From Membranipora membranacea (lineage: Eukaryota; Bryozoa; Gymnolaemata; Cheilostomatida; Membraniporidae), in assembly GCA_914767715.1 (NCBI GenBank), contig OU612068.1, forward strand, positions 14,818,001 to 14,882,000: DNA of 64,000 nucleotides, read 5' to 3'. Below are positions 52,201 to 63,551 of the stretch, one piece after another (the first letter of the stretch is position 1; each line of letters begins with the position of its first letter). The position numbers and the translations under genes were made by a program. The notes under the pieces were generated by a model that saw only the letters and a list, made by a program, of their open reading frames with translations, did not search any database and was not told the DNA's origin.

Positions 52201-53874
52201 TTGATAAAGGTTGTCTGAGCAAACAGCTTCATCTTCATTGCTTGTATGTTCCACTAAAGTCAGAGGACAACGAGTTGAATCAATCTATAGTTTTGGAAGG
52301 AGCATAGCAAGTTGAAAATATCAAACCTTCTTACCCATAGTTTAGTCAGCTCAAATTTATTATCATGTAACACGCATCCTGTAATGCAGACTTTTCCTGC
52401 ACCCGAGTGCGTACACACAACTCGGATTGCGTTTTACAGATGTTGTGATAATACTTGCATACTACGATAACTATACTATTACTATTACATATTGCATACT
52501 ATAACCTACCTATATATATATTTACGTTTGTAATGAGAAAGTATTGTGACTTACCCTGTAATCTGTACTGAAGCGCTCATCACCGGGAAGTTTAGCGATT
52601 TGTTTTGGTCCTCCAGGGATATTTTCCACCAACTTGTACTCCTCCCTCTTCCTCTCCAGCTCCGCAGCTCGCTGTTCTGGATTCTTATCAAACATCGGCA
52701 GAGAAAGATCAAACTCTTCCAGTTTCAGTTTATCATTAGCGTGTATCCATCTGAGCACAGGAAATATTGTCTTAGATTCAGCGGCTCGATTTTCCACTTC
52801 GATTTTTTCCAGGTACCTACAGATATTAACATTAACTCTTAAAGAATGGATTTTAAAACTGAAATTGTTGTATATTCAGGAGTTAGCCTCCCCTGATCAG
52901 TGAGTGTAGGCAGGGTAGGTCGAGGTAGACCAGTGTCTATAAATTACACATTAAACCTAGTTTAAGCGCTTAGTGGGGAAAGTGGTTGATAATAAAATGC
53001 TACTACCAGCTATCACGACACAGTTTAAGTGCTTAAACTATTTTGAACAAGGATGGCCAAACAACAACACTATTGGTGTGCAAACGTCATTATCATTCCT
53101 GTCATTGCTTTGCCTCTGCAAGCTGAGCTCAGGAAATAGTTATTTGTAACTGGAATATCAAATAAAACTTTCACACTATTATATCAGTATGCTCCTATAG
53201 TGCACTTACCATAAATCATTTGCCTGCGTGTGATCTCTTCGAATACAGATCTCTTGTACTTTCCCCAAACCTGGGCAATCCAGATGAAACACATCTAATT
53301 TCCCTTGTTCAAAATCATTCCTAAACTTAGCATCCATCACACTCTCTTTACTCCAATTTCCCTCTATATCAGCCATACTTAGAAATACCTAAAATATTAA
53401 TTATTTAAAGCACATTATAATTGCTTTATCTTGAAGTAAAATTTAACTATACAAATATTGTGTGAAAGCGTTTGAATTTCGCAGCAAAAAATCATCAAGA
53501 ATAGCCTACAAAGTCCAATTTTTTTACAAATTTCCAAAATTAATATGAATTATATATGTAGGTTGTATTCTCCTCTTACTTTAACTATATTTTCTGGCAC
53601 ACAGTATAATCTAGAAGTAAACTCTTTGGTAAAAATCTTTCTAAGATATTCTGCGAAAGTTTCAGTTTGAAATTTGTTTTGCCAGTAGCACAAGCCATAT
53701 ATCAAATTTAAAATCAAAACTATAACCTGCACTACAACCAAAACCTACATTGCCATCCGTTCCTGCGCCTTTCTTGTCACCGGTTTTCACACTGACTATA
53801 TGAGTGGAGTGCGGGAGACTACTTTGTCCACTCATATCACCGCATCCACCTGCTGGGCTACACATATTCCCCAT
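45214..53874 (-). CDS. PLAT-domain lipoxygenase with predicted N-myristoylation
   Basis: Non-heme iron dioxygenase that makes hydroperoxides of polyunsaturated fatty acids. Exons on the minus strand: 53874-53749, 53388-53210, 52816-52555, 52253-52128, 51814-51717, 51271-51139, 50749-50654, 50020-49924, 49534-49417, 49247-48988, 48186-48113, 47827-47660, 47376-47213, 45328-45214. All junctions are in phase, giving 671 residues (human 5-LOX 674). PLAT domain ~24-145 ([14 protein letters not shown]). Iron ligands: His366 and His371 (HHQSFTHL), His550 and Asn554 (SHAAANF), and the C-terminal Ile671 (PNAISI). The Coffa position aligns to Ala409 (LIAINT), which predicts S-stereochemistry. The start reads [11 protein letters not shown]: Gly2 and Ser6 fit N-myristoylation, and Cys5 could be palmitoylated. 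A splice acceptor (CTCCTTGGTAG) just before this ATG supports it over an upstream in-frame ATG. Positional specificity (5, 8, 11, 12 or 15) cannot be read. A LINE sits in the last intron. Confidence 0.93.
46161..46242. repeat. (TGAT)20 microsatellite
   Basis: About 20 uninterrupted copies of TGAT (equivalently TTGA), immediately left of the LINE fragment and in the same repeat phase family as its 3' tail. Confidence 0.95.
46243..47160 (+). mobile_element. 5'-truncated LINE, reverse-transcriptase C-terminal part, TTGA tail
   Basis: An open frame to 47029 encodes ~260 residues typical of the end of CR1/Jockey-group LINE polymerases: [39 protein letters not shown] and [13 protein letters not shown]. 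The catalytic YADD region is missing, so the copy is 5' truncated, but the remaining frame is intact, which suggests recent insertion. A ~110-base 3' UTR ends in TATATATAT followed by three TTGA repeats. It is antisense within the last lipoxygenase intron. Confidence 0.8.
48015..48044. repeat. Degenerate TTAGG tract
   Basis: AGGTTAGGTTAGGTGAGGTT and a further TAGGTTAGG; five near-TTAGG units in a lipoxygenase intron. Too short to mean telomeric origin. Confidence 0.6.
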
Positions 53875-55860
53875 CCTGCTACCAAGGAGAAAAAACCTTT
53901 TACTCCTTGCTGCTATCGAGGACAGCATATGACTCAAGTTACTTATTCCAACAAATTAATCACAACATTATGGATTGAGTTCAGTCGGCCCTTTCTAGAA
54001 GCACAAGGTTTTAACATGAAGTGTGTCAACTGAACTGTAAGTTTGTAACGGAGTTTTCATACTTCGTTATACCAGAATTGTTGATAAATGAGTCAATGGG
54101 TCAAACTTCAGGTTTATTGCACTTCTATCACCATAGTTTGCACAATGTTCCACCAATCCCCAATAATGCAAACTTTACGGCTGATTATTATCAATATTAT
54201 ACTCTTTTTGTTGGAGATGAAATATGATCCTGGCAGGATGTTTTACACAACATGGCAAAGGGGTTGTGTTTTTCGGAGTAATCTCCCTTGATTACTTACA
54301 GATGACACCATACTTTTGCAAAGTTTTATATAAGCCATAAAGGAAGCAGATGAGACCTTTTGCTGTAAAAACTCCTCGGTTTCTGCTAACTACAATTGAT
54401 ATTTTGATTCGGTAATCCAAAAATCTGACCTATATGCTGAAATAAAAAAGTATCGGAAAATCTTAATTTTTAATACAATTAAATTTAAATAACAATACAC
54501 TAAATTATAAAAACCTGATCAATCACAATGAAATTCAGTGTCAGGAAGGAAGGTGTCATGAAATATACAGCTAAATCTGTTTTGCAAAAAAGATTCCATA
54601 TATATATTATGTTATTGTATTAAATATAGAATTGTTAATATAGAATTGTTAAGGGTAAGAGTTTTTTTTGTCTAAAATGGTACCCTTGGCAAGTCTTTCA
54701 AATGCTGTCCGCCTCCATTCATCCAGATCAGGAAGGCACCAACAGTGGAGATCGAGAAATGAATAAAATTATACCTAGAAACTTTTACACGAGAGAAGGC
54801 GGTTTTAAGGTGTAATAACAATTGCATGAGGGAGACCATTCATGATCCGTTTTGTAATTGTTACTTTTGTGCAATAAACATTCTTTTCACCAAGGATAGA
54901 CCGAATAAGGAATCTTGTTTTGCTTTGGTGTGACGGTGAACATTGCTTGGCAGATGTCTTTATTTGAGATTTTGGCGAAATTATTTACAAGAGGATGCTA
55001 CGCTGGCACTGGTCATGTCTTAAGTCACAAGTTTCAGGTTCACATCTATGGATGACCTCTGAACCTGTATGATTTTGCCAATAGCAACAGCTTCACCAGT
55101 AAAATCTAGAACAAGTTTGTTCCCTTTGTGAATGCAGAGGAATAACTAAAAAAGCTGTGTATCAAGCTACCACCACCGCACCGCCACAGAGGGAACCAAC
55201 TTGTTCTAAGTAAAATCCCTTCATATAAATACACTTTTTATTTTGCAGAAAATATCATCAATGACACAATGGACCCCTCTGGGCACCTGATAATCACTGT
55301 GTTTCCATGTAGATTTTGAGCTCGAGCTGAGTTGACACCTCTTGACAAAGCATTATCTTACTGATTGATTTTGGTGCCACCCAACATTACACTTTAAAAG
55401 GAACAGGGAGGACGGGTCAATGATGTTGTTTACTTTGAGATCAGGTATGGAAACACTAAGGACTGAAATGATGTTAACATGAAATAATGGCATCTGTAAA
55501 CGCATTTCATTCAAGAAAGCCTTATTTCAATATTACATGTTACAATAATCATCTATAACCATTCATGGTTTTTCTTGCCGTTTTTTGTTTCGGATTTAAT
55601 GGCATTTTAGAAAAACCTTTACTTGAAAAATTATATAGATGCCATTATTAAGTTATAAAAAAACATAGTGGAGATAAAAGAAGAGCCTGGTATTCAAACA
55701 ATCATAAACAATCAATCGTAGATGTAAAAAGGAACATAACTTCTCAATGTTCTCATGCTCCTGTGATCAAATGTCCTTTACATTTCTAACACAGCGTCAC
55801 AGAGTAACGTTCAGCGCAGTGACGCAAGACATAGCAGTCACCAAGCTGTCCATCAAGGGT
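53875..55860. other. Shared intergenic region of the divergent lipoxygenase/phospholipase pair
   Basis: About 2 kb between the two preferred start codons. Splice acceptors lie just upstream of both ATGs (on the minus strand CTCCTTGGTAG next to 53874; on the plus strand TTTCTAACACAG ending at 55794). Each gene may therefore have non-coding first exons here, and the true promoter distance is shorter. One hairpin MITE (55107-55208) is present. I could not pick out a TATA box or a conserved element with confidence. Confidence 0.5.
55107..55208. mobile_element. Hairpin MITE between the divergent genes
   Basis: The left arm begins TAGAACAAGTTTGTTCCCTT, and the right arm is its near-exact reverse complement ending TTGTTCTA; arms are ~24 bases and the loop ~53. 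It lies in the putative regulatory region of the lipoxygenase/phospholipase pair. Confidence 0.7.
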
Positions 55861-58800
55861 ATGGGAAATCGTTCTTCAATTACCCCAGGGTCGGGGGATG
55901 AGGTGATTGATTTGCAGCCTTTAACAGTTAAGCATGCCCAACGAAGAGAGCAGCTGATGCTGCGATGCCGTAGACACAAAAGTAAAACACTCAAGGTCAA
56001 TGAAATTATTGACAAGATTGACTATAGAGCTTATGAGTATCCATTCGAAAACCTTGTGTTTGAGGGTGGCGGAGCTAAGGGACAGGTTTATGTGGGAGCT
56101 CTCCAGGTAAGTTATTTTCCAAGTGTGTTTCAACGTTGTGTCTACCTATCAATTTAATTGCTTCATATCACATAAATCAACATAAATATTGTTGTCCATA
56201 AAATGGAGAAAGTATCCCTCTCATTATTGTATTGTTATGAGCATCAACACCTCAAAAGCTGTAATTAGCCATAATTATCTTGCATGGATTAGCAAAAAAT
56301 GTAGAGAAGCCTTACACTACAAACCTGCAGCTACCCTTCGCTGTACAAAACAGCTGAGATAACACCTATTGCTATGAAACCATCTCCAGTTCTATTTAAG
56401 GATTATCGCCCCATCTTCCTGCTTTGGCACATAGGCAAAGTGGTAGATAGATAAATTTTGTGAACAAACAATTCCAAAACGAGCTATCAACAAAACTGGA
56501 CCCGAACCATTTTGCCCACCGCCAAGGATTTGGGTGCACTGATGCCCTAGTCTCCATACCTGACGATGTGACGAAAGCCCTAGACAATATCAATAACATC
56601 GGTACACAAATTATACTGTACCACTTCAGCCTTCGACTTGATGGATCATAAGCTTCTACTATCAAAACTCTCAAAACTCTCCACCTTCTATATCTCTGGT
56701 GTCGAACTACCTGAACAATCGCTGACATTGTGTACTTCTCAGGGGTAACAACGTCAATTCAGAGTACCGAATATGTAACATCGGGGTGCCCCAGGGTACT
56801 TTGTGTGGACCAACGCTTTGGCTGGCATTTGTGAATTTGCTGACTTTCTCTTCAGGCACTGCAATAAAATATGCAGATGACACCACCGCATACTATCAGC
56901 TCTCAAAATCTGCTACAACAACCACTCTAAATAGAAAAACGGAAGTAAAAATTGAAACACCAGAAATAGGACAAATATTGATTAATGAATGCCAAGACTG
57001 GGCTATTCAGAACAAGATGCGCCTAAATTCTGAGAAAACCAAATGCCTCAACATCGCTCTGGAGAAAACATTACAAATGACCAATCCACTGTCTATGAAC
57101 GATCAAAACCAAATGGAATCAGTCACAAACCCAAAACTTCTTGGTGTGACGCTAGATACGGCAATCCGGAAATCTGCCAACAAAAAGATCCATGGCCTAC
57201 TCGTCCTGAAGCAGTTGGGAGTGGGTCAAACATCCCTCACACAAATCTACCAGAGCCGGATAATACCAACAATCAGTCACGCTTCACCGGCCTGGTATCC
57301 CTTTATTACCGACCACCAGAAGGGGGAGCTGGAGAGACACAAAGACTGTCGCTCCGAATCACATATGGTGATGAGGATCACTACTGCGATAGCCTAGCGG
57401 TTGACAAAATCAACACACTTTCAGAGACGCTTAATCAACAGTGCCATAAATACACCAGTAAAGTAAAAACCATCACAGAACACTTACTGAGGAAAAGATT
57501 GATCGAAAAAACAGTTATACGGCCTAAACAATCAACGGCCAAGCAATCCGATTTTTACATACCAAAGTCAAGATCAAATAAACGAGATCAGGCAATACTG
57601 TGTAACACATATAAGTATAAAAGTTACATATAGTCAGTCAGTAATGATTTATATATATATATTTTTTGTATTGCTTTGACCTTATTCAAGGGGATTATTT
57701 TTAGCAATTTTATGCACCCAGTAAAAAGTTTTTATTTTATGTAAACATCTCTGGAGAGAGGGTTTTAAAATTAATCAACCGAACAAACAGTATGACACTC
57801 TTCTTAATAGGATTGTCAGCAACTGGAAATAACATTGTTATTCCCAATGTATCCTTTATGGATTAAATGTGTCATCTGACATTTGTATGTTGAGGTGAAA
57901 ATTGTCAAATAAAACATTCAAAACAATATGAAAACAAATAAAAATATTGCATATATATGTTTTTACACGAATGACAAACAAGTTTTATTTTTGCTTATTT
58001 TACATTTCAAGGTGTTAGAAGAGGTTGGTGTTGTGGTTAAAAGAGTGGCAGGCACAAGCGCTGGTGCAATACTAGCATCCCTCATTGCCGCGGGATACAC
58101 TGTGGCCGAAATTGGTGAATTCATGAAGATGGATCTTGAGGGACTGATGATGGGTAAAATTGTTTCAAAAGTAGTATTTCAGCTAGTGACATTCCATTAA
58201 CTAATGACTACTGAAGCAGGCAGGTGTATGGTGTATGGAAATTTTTAACCATTGTTAAGAGATTGTTAAAAGATCTTATAATGTTTCTCACCTGCGGCTG
58301 CAACTAATGAAAACAAACCGCTCTTTTATTTGTACCTGTTATCATTGATAGTCATGCGTCATCTATCCTAGATTTTTAGTCATTTTTTCATGGTGGTAAC
58401 AAAGACTCTTATTTCCGTAATTTTAGGTGCTCTGTCTGTAAGGCGCTGAAATAAGGTCAAATAAATATTATAATTTCTTTATAGATCACAGATTTGGTTG
58501 CCTCAGCTTCATACCAAATATGTTAAGGCATTTTGGTTGGAACCCGGGTGAGAAGTTCAATAAACAATTAGGTGATATGCTTGCTGATAAACTTGGACAT
58601 CCAGATGTCACTTTTAGGGAGGTGAGTAGTTAACACAGTATAGGGCCATCATGCAGCCATATTTATCCAGAGAAAACTGCTCCTCCATATCTGATGACTT
58701 TGTGAGTCGATTTAGAGTCGACAACATCTGATCTGACAGCTTAGCACATAGTTCTTATCATTCAGTGAGTACAAGCAAGCAAAGAAGAAAGTATGATATT

Positions 58801-61800
58801 ATGTTGAAACTTTGAACTTTATGGTGTTCTTCACCAATGAAAATCACAAAAATAAATTTCCTCATTTTTAACTCCGCTTTTTGACTAATAACTAACCACC
58901 AAAAGGTCAGTGGCGGCAAAAACCGGATTCTCTCTGGCAGCGTCTGGTATATTAACAACCATACTAGTGACAGTGGTTATATTATTACCTATTTAGCTAT
59001 ATCAGAAAACTGGGAAAGAGTTATGTGTGACAGCAGTGAATGTGAGTATGATGAACTTGGAATACTTCCATACCAAGACAACGCCTCATATGCCGATCAG
59101 GCTGGCTGTGAGAATGTCAATCTCTATACCAGGTAACTCATATTTACTATCTGCTTAGCCGTATCACAGCAACCCCAAACAACAAAGCTGTTATAATTTA
59201 AGTATTTATAAATTTATGTATAATATTGAGTTATGGTATTTTTCAGCCTGCCGGGGCAATAGAGAGAAACTGCTCCGTCCATTTTTTTAAGAATTCTCAC
59301 TTTTTTGTCGCCGATTTTTAGTATTTAGTAGGATTGAAAATACTGCTAACAATTTGATTAATTTTGATACTAATTTATTCTGAATCAGCGCTACTCTTTT
59401 GGCAGGAAATCATACAGGATGCCAAAATTAAGACCGAAAGATTTTTATGTAGTTTTATACCTACCGGTATCAAAGTTTTAAATGATATGTCATTGCAATC
59501 GCAGCCTTTTAAAACAATTGTCAACTGTCTTTGATGAATTTATCAATAAACTGCTATCTTATCTTATCTTAAACAGTAATAATGGCTCTCTAAGAAATCA
59601 CTTTTTGTTCGTCACGAAGCATAGTTCTGGTTTTGTGTGACTATGTACACGCATAATGCAAATGTTCCTTTCTCTGCAACTGCAATGTTGTACAAAAAAA
59701 AACTCAACTAAAAATAAAATTGTAAGCTTACTGATTTATTTGGCTTGGTTTATGTGCTATGGTGATCGGTTTTATTACTTTTTTTTATGTACCGTTCCTT
59801 TTATTTTTACATAGGCATATTTCAGGCGGTTCCGAAAGAAAATGAATTCGGGATTACAGACTATTATGTAGATGGTGGTGTTCTTTGCAATTACCCCATT
59901 ATGGTCTGGGATGGTAAGATAGAAATCTTCCCAGTAAATTATCATGTCAATCGAGAACTTAGACAAAAGATTTGAGTGTGCGTCCCGAACAGTATAAAAG
60001 AGTTGACTGTTTATTATGGTACTTGTAATTAGGTCGCCTACCTTCGGAAGGTAAGACATCTCAAAGTCATCTAAATCTTATACCGGACCAGTAGGTTTAA
60101 GTTTCTTTCATATTGCAGGTTGGTATCTGTCTATGAAGCATGATGATGCATTCATAAACAAGCTTCAGCCGATGAAAGATATTGGAAGGTTAATGCAGAA
60201 ACAAGAGAGATTTGGGACAAAGAATGAAAAAACAATCGGTTTTCTTGTGGTATTATTTATATCTTACATTTGTTGATCACATTACTGAAACCAACACATG
60301 TGCCAAACAAAATTCCCAAATTTTATTTTGAGAAATTCTTTGCGAAATGATACATATTAGTGTCTTATATACGCAATCGCCCTTTGATTTAGCTTTACGG
60401 TGGCATTTTTTAAGATCCTACTCTGTTTTATTTTTCTAGTATTCTTCATTGGAGCATGACCTCATGAAAGATGAACTTGAAAATAGAGTAGGGTTAGATA
60501 TTAAAGAGGCAGATAGACCGAAAAACTCGAAACTTTATCAGTAAGTGTAAAATATATACAGAAAAAATTGATTAAAAGAACTGCATGTATGTAATGTATG
60601 TACGTGTGTATGTACTATGTATGTTTGCTAGTGCCTTACATAAAATACATACTTTTTGTTTTATTCGGTAGACAAAGTCATTCTGGACGAATATTTTCCA
60701 TAACGTGCCAAAGAAATTAAGACAAATGTTTTGACAACTTTTCTTTGGGGCCGGGGGTTTATATGTATAATGTATGTATGTATGCATATGTGTATGCGTG
60801 TATGTATGTATGCATGTATGTATTGGCATATGCATTTGTGCGCGTATGCATTTGTTCGCATATGCATTTGTGCGTGTATGCATTTTGAGCATATGCTTTT
60901 GTGCATGTATGCATTTGTGCACGTGTGCATTTGTGCACATGTGCATTTGTGCACGTATGCATTTGTGCACCTGTGTATGTGTACATGTGTGTATATGTGC
61001 ATGTGTGTATGTGTGCATGTGTGTATGCGTATAATGTTTTTTGGCTTACAGTAATCTGAGACTGCTCTATTGTGCTCATGTCATACATCATAATGAGGGG
61101 TATCAGATTACAAAGATTATACAGATTATACAGATTACAAGGATATGTCACATATGTCTACATTGTTTGTGACATTCAAATGGTACAAAAATTCAGTTTG
61201 GTGCAATCATTGGCCTATTTAACAGGACTTTAAATTAAATTAAATCAATGAAAATTAATTGAATTAATTGAACAACATCTTTATTATAGTATATTTTATG
61301 ATTGGCTAACTTGCAAAAGTTTTTAAGAACCAAAGGATACCGGATTACAACAAATCAATGTAAATATTAGAAGCTTTGTTCTGAGTTTTTTGAGCACTGA
61401 ACCAAGTAAAATCAAATCCAATGTATGTGAAGTGTGAATTAAATTCAGATTTTGTACTCATATCAGGTTATCACATGTAATTGATGTTTTATTCTTTCCT
61501 ACAAATATCAAATATGGGTGTTTTAGTTAGAGCATGCCTGCCCAACCTTTAAATTTTTTTGAGATTGGCCAAATAAACGGTAATTTCCTTTTACTGCAAT
61601 AGAGCAACCATTGAACTTTTCTATGGTAACTTGAATTTCAGATGTGACATAATACTGAAGACAAAGAACACCTTGTGGAATTTTCTTTGTTCTTTGTTTT
61701 TGAACATTATGTCAAAAAATGAGCCTCAAATTTTTTCGGTGATAATGGTGCAAATGACCAACCAAAATGCCCATTTTGGCTGCAGTGGCTAAATTGGACA

Positions 61801-63054
61801 AGGTTGGGCGTGGAGTATGAGCCAATGACATCATAGATGACACCATGATGATGTTAGCCAGTATTAATGCTCAGAGCTTTATTTGTACTACACACAAACT
61901 TTGTAATCCCAAAAAGACCAGCTAACTACACCGCACCCAACCTGAGCTTGGTTTGCATGCTTACAGGAGTCGGAAAAAATATATCAAAGAACAAAATAAG
62001 ATAATGCAAGAGCATGAGATATACATGAGCGCTGCAGAAAAGTTCATGAAAGCTGTTAGAGAGGTCAATGATGATGGTAACGACACCATTGATATACGAG
62101 AGCTTACTCGAGCACTCACCAAAGCCATGGTAAAAAAGGACAAAGCAGCTGTTCTCATTTTCATTATTTCCGCTTCATATTGTTCATTGATTTCCATCCG
62201 CTCCATCAATCTTAAACTTTGAATATGATCCATTCTTTTTCAATTGGATGGGAGAAGCATTGCCTCTGTTACACTGGATGATTGCGTTTTATAGGGTAGT
62301 GATGTGGGTGGTATTCAGGGGCAGGGTGACACAGGAGTACTTGAAGGAGATTTTAACGCCACAGATGTTGATATTCTTTTTGGAGAAAATGTGAATATAG
62401 AAGATGTTTTTGAAGAGCTTGACCAAGACGGAGATGGGCAGGTAGGACTTGTACATATATTTCTGTGTGTCTTAGAGTAGAAAAGGCTTAGTTGGTCGGT
62501 GAGGATACCCATCCAAACATATTCCCTTTCATACTCCAAAGTCCAAACCCATGAATTGAAAGTCTGTCCAACATATACCGGGATGGTATCACAATAGTAC
62601 CACCTCTATAGACATACTTGCTCCGGCCATTGTCTACTTACACCACAAACTCTATCAACTACTCACCCACACATTCAGACCCTAACTGCAGATGGAGACT
62701 GCCAACATACCCATACATCCCCACTCCTGGATAGATACCAGAACAATAAAGCCAACACAACACCCCCAGTCTGCAGGTCAAAAACCTGTACCTCAATTCT
62801 AACCGAATTTTATTACTTGTGGTATTTTGTAGATCAGCTACGATGAATTGGTATATTTCATAGAGCAGTCTGGTGCAAGCTTAATGGCAATGTATCTTGG
62901 ATACAATCGCAATGATTTTAAATCGGCTGCTGAATTTTTCATGGGCTTGTCAAGCTCTGTACTGATCAATATAAAGAAAATGTTTATGGAGGTATCTATA
63001 TATATCCCACTGTTTGTCCATCATATGCAGGCCTATGGCTCCAACACTGGGTAG
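55861..63054 (+). CDS. Patatin-like phospholipase with two EF-hands, predicted N-myristoylated
   Basis: Patatin-fold acyl hydrolase expected to release fatty acids from membrane lipids. Exons: 55861-56106, 58012-58153, 58485-58621, 58997-59132, 59815-59913, 60119-60249, 60440-60540, 61967-62129, 62295-62441, 62833-63054; all in phase, 507 residues. Oxyanion loop GGGAKG 69-74, nucleophile Ser98 in GTSAG, Asp240 in DGG of YYVDGGVLCNYPI, and the family motif SIPGIFQAVP. EF-hand 1 loop is 365-376 (NDDGNDTIDIRE); EF-hand 2 loop is 428-439 (DQDGDGQ, then ISYDE), split by an intron. The start MGNRSS fits N-myristoylation (Gly2, Ser6). The reading frame is open upstream to 55747, but a splice acceptor intervenes. 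The 3' end is uncertain: GAG|GTATCT near 62992 could be a donor into further exons. Intron 1 holds a decayed LINE. Confidence 0.88.
56290..57650 (+). mobile_element. Decayed LINE reverse transcriptase in patatin intron 1
   Basis: Pieces of a non-LTR reverse transcriptase in several frames: traces of a DYRPI-type block near 56400, VPQGTLCGPTLW near 56790, the catalytic KYADDT near 56870, and NKMRLNSEKTKCLN near 57020. A frameshift near 57345 moves the reading to another frame (LSLRITYGDED). Many stops before 56780 show it is dead. It belongs to a different LINE family from the 46 kb copy, is sense to the host gene and enlarges intron 1 to ~1.9 kb. Confidence 0.8.
60770..61035. repeat. Alternating purine-pyrimidine minisatellite
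   Basis: About 270 bases of ATGTATGC/GTGCAC-type sequence. The middle (60830-60965) is a degenerate ~16-base unit around TGCATTTGTGCACGTA; the flanks are TGTA/TGTG repeats. Long alternation of purines and pyrimidines favours Z-DNA. It lies in patatin intron 7, and the long open frames there (60572-61151) are repeat artefacts. Confidence 0.85.
61537..61813. mobile_element. Possible hAT-like non-autonomous element
   Basis: The left end CCTGCCCAACCTT and the right end AAGGTTGGGCGTGG are near reverse complements, both followed inward by AT-rich AAATT. Size ~277 bases, no coding capacity. No clean 8-base duplication was found at the edges, so the assignment is weak. Confidence 0.35.
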
Positions 63055-63485
63055 GATTCAGGCTGTATCAGCACTGTTCATTTTAGAATTTGTGTGCTAG
63101 ACATGCCTATTTTGCTGGCTAAAAGTTAACAGGTCATGAAATACATGTTTTTCATGACCAAATACCTCATTTTAACTGTCCTGTTTAGGTTAAGGACTAA
63201 ACTCCATTACTTCATGTGAACTGCCACCTAAGCTAGCTCTCAAACTAGCAAACTAAACTCGAGTTATAATTAAATTCCCATGCATTGATTCCACATCGAC
63301 ATTAGGAGCTATCAAATCATGGAATAGCGTCGGTTAAATTTTGGTACGCATCGGTTGGTGTTTTTGTATTCGATTCGGGCAACAAATTTATGTCGAAGTG
63401 GCGTCGTCGAGTCGTTAGCACCAATATACTCCTCGATGTTGGATAAGATCAGGTAGCAAAAACCAACTTACTTCAATGTGTGTTA

Positions 63486-63551
63486 GTTAGCACCATAGAC
63501 TTAATAATAAAAAATAATAATAATAATAATTATTAAGTCTATGGTTAGCAC
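63486..63551. mobile_element. 50-base hairpin element with perfect 8-base target duplication
   Basis: GTTAGCAC stands at 63486-63493 and again at 63544-63551. Between them is CATAGACTTAATAAT, an AAT-rich centre, and ATTATTAAGTCTATG. A shorter relative (TATAGACTT to AAGTCTATG) is at about 8314-8340 in an SGK intron. Confidence 0.7.

Noticed and set aside
53875-53937. Earlier lipoxygenase start (upstream in-frame ATG near 53928)
   Set aside because: A good 3' splice site lies between it and MGNMCS, so the stretch is probably intronic; not excluded without RNA data.
55747-55860. Earlier patatin start at 55747
   Set aside because: The acceptor TTTCTAACACAG at 55794 splits this stretch; MGNRSS is the first ATG after it.
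60572-61151. Long open frames of His/Thr/Cys-rich protein on both strands
   Set aside because: Products of the TGTATG/TGCAC repeat tract, with no splice support.
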